Below, in pieces: positions 35,401-35,533 of a stretch of DNA of 35,533 nt. Below the pieces are notes generated by a model. That model was not told the origin of the DNA. It saw only the letters and a list, made by a program, of their open reading frames with translations, and made no database searches. Location of the stretch: the NCBI GenBank assembly GCA_038131695.1, contig JAYPQA010000077.1:1-35533 (forward strand). The letters run 5' to 3'. This DNA is from JADHLK01 sp038131695 (GTDB lineage: Bacteria; Pseudomonadota; Alphaproteobacteria; Puniceispirillales; Puniceispirillaceae). Positions within the stretch are counted from its first letter, which is position 1. Each line of letters opens with the position of its first letter. A program made the position numbers and the translations under genes.

Positions 35401-35533
35401 ATGGACAAGACTTCCCGCCAGCCAGCGGGGCCAGAGATAAAAGCCCCGGCCGATGAGGAGCTGATTGATTTCGGCTTTGCAGAGGTCGCACGCGCCGACA
35501 AGCAGGACCGGGTGCGCGCGGTGTTTGATTCGG
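35401..35533 (+). CDS. ubiE: Ubiquinone/menaquinone methyltransferase UbiE (5' part only)
   Basis: C-methyltransferase of quinone synthesis. Only the first 44 codons lie in the window, from ATG 35401. The piece DFGFAEVARADKQDRVRAVFDS matches the conserved UbiE opening (FGF-V...K...V..VF-SVA). The mutM/ubiE divergent pairing near dnaA is common in alphaproteobacteria. The rest is beyond the window edge. Confidence 0.85.
   Translation, partial: MDKTSRQPAGPEIKAPADEELIDFGFAEVARADKQDRVRAVFDS

Noticed and set aside
1..35533. Frequent words such as GGCCAGC and CCAGCTGGC across the window as a possible uptake or structural motif
   Set aside because: They fall in coding frames as common Ala, Leu, Ser and Gln codons with no fixed spacing or orientation, so codon usage explains them.
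1..35533. tRNA, rRNA, CRISPR arrays, insertion sequences or prophage genes
   Set aside because: No cloverleaf-like sequences, regular spacer-repeat arrays, transposase motifs or phage genes were seen by reading both strands.

Overview
The window reads as a chromosomal segment of a fairly G+C-rich alphaproteobacterium. Three things support this: the replication block ubiE | mutM - (secreted protein) - rpsT - dnaA - dnaN - recF - gyrB, a RegB/RegA redox two-component pair, and alphaproteobacterial small families (a DUF1013/TrcR-type regulator, YdcH/DUF465 next to purEK, DUF1737, DUF4864). I did not identify genus or species; a marine SAR116-like lineage is only a guess.

Layout. (1) 1-5.96 kb: purK (cut by the window edge), purE, a YdcH-like protein, the DUF1013 regulator, a ygfZ-type protein, a small secreted protein and an MFS transporter, all on the minus strand, then a plus-strand DUF3833 lipoprotein. 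(2) 5.99-19.45 kb, minus strand: a long myo-inositol catabolic operon. In transcription order it runs: periplasmic binding protein, permease, single-domain ATPase, iolC fused to a DUF2090 aldolase domain, iolD, iolB, a PhyH-type oxygenase, iolE, a second PfkB kinase, a second IolB-like isomerase, a class II aldolase, a small SET-domain protein, and an unidentified damaged stretch. A plus-strand Gfo/Idh/MocA dehydrogenase is divergent from it across an A+T-rich control region. (3) 20.8-25.5 kb: a 75-residue unknown, an HpcH/HpaI-type aldolase, an EamA transporter, DUF4864, metZ, DUF1737 and regA. (4) 25.5-35.5 kb: regB, gyrB, recF, dnaN, dnaA, rpsT, a secreted protein and mutM on the minus strand, with the start of ubiE on the plus strand.

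How it works together. The ABC transporter would import an inositol. The dehydrogenase, IolE, IolD, IolB and IolC-DUF2090 together cover oxidation, dehydration, ring hydrolysis, isomerisation, phosphorylation and aldol cleavage. No iolA (malonate-semialdehyde dehydrogenase) or IolR-type regulator is visible. The most unusual part is a second isomerase/kinase/aldolase trio (IolB-like, PfkB, class II aldolase) plus a PhyH oxygenase in the same operon. These suggest a side branch for a modified inositol or related deoxy-keto acid.

A caution applies to the whole annotation. Several genes, including the normally essential gyrB and purE, carry short indels or in-frame stops that disappear if one or two bases are added or removed. 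The damage is patchy: heavy at 6-8.7 kb and 17.4-19.4 kb, absent in dnaA, dnaN, recF, metZ and regBA. This looks more like locally poor sequence or assembly than gene decay, but the sequence alone cannot decide it.
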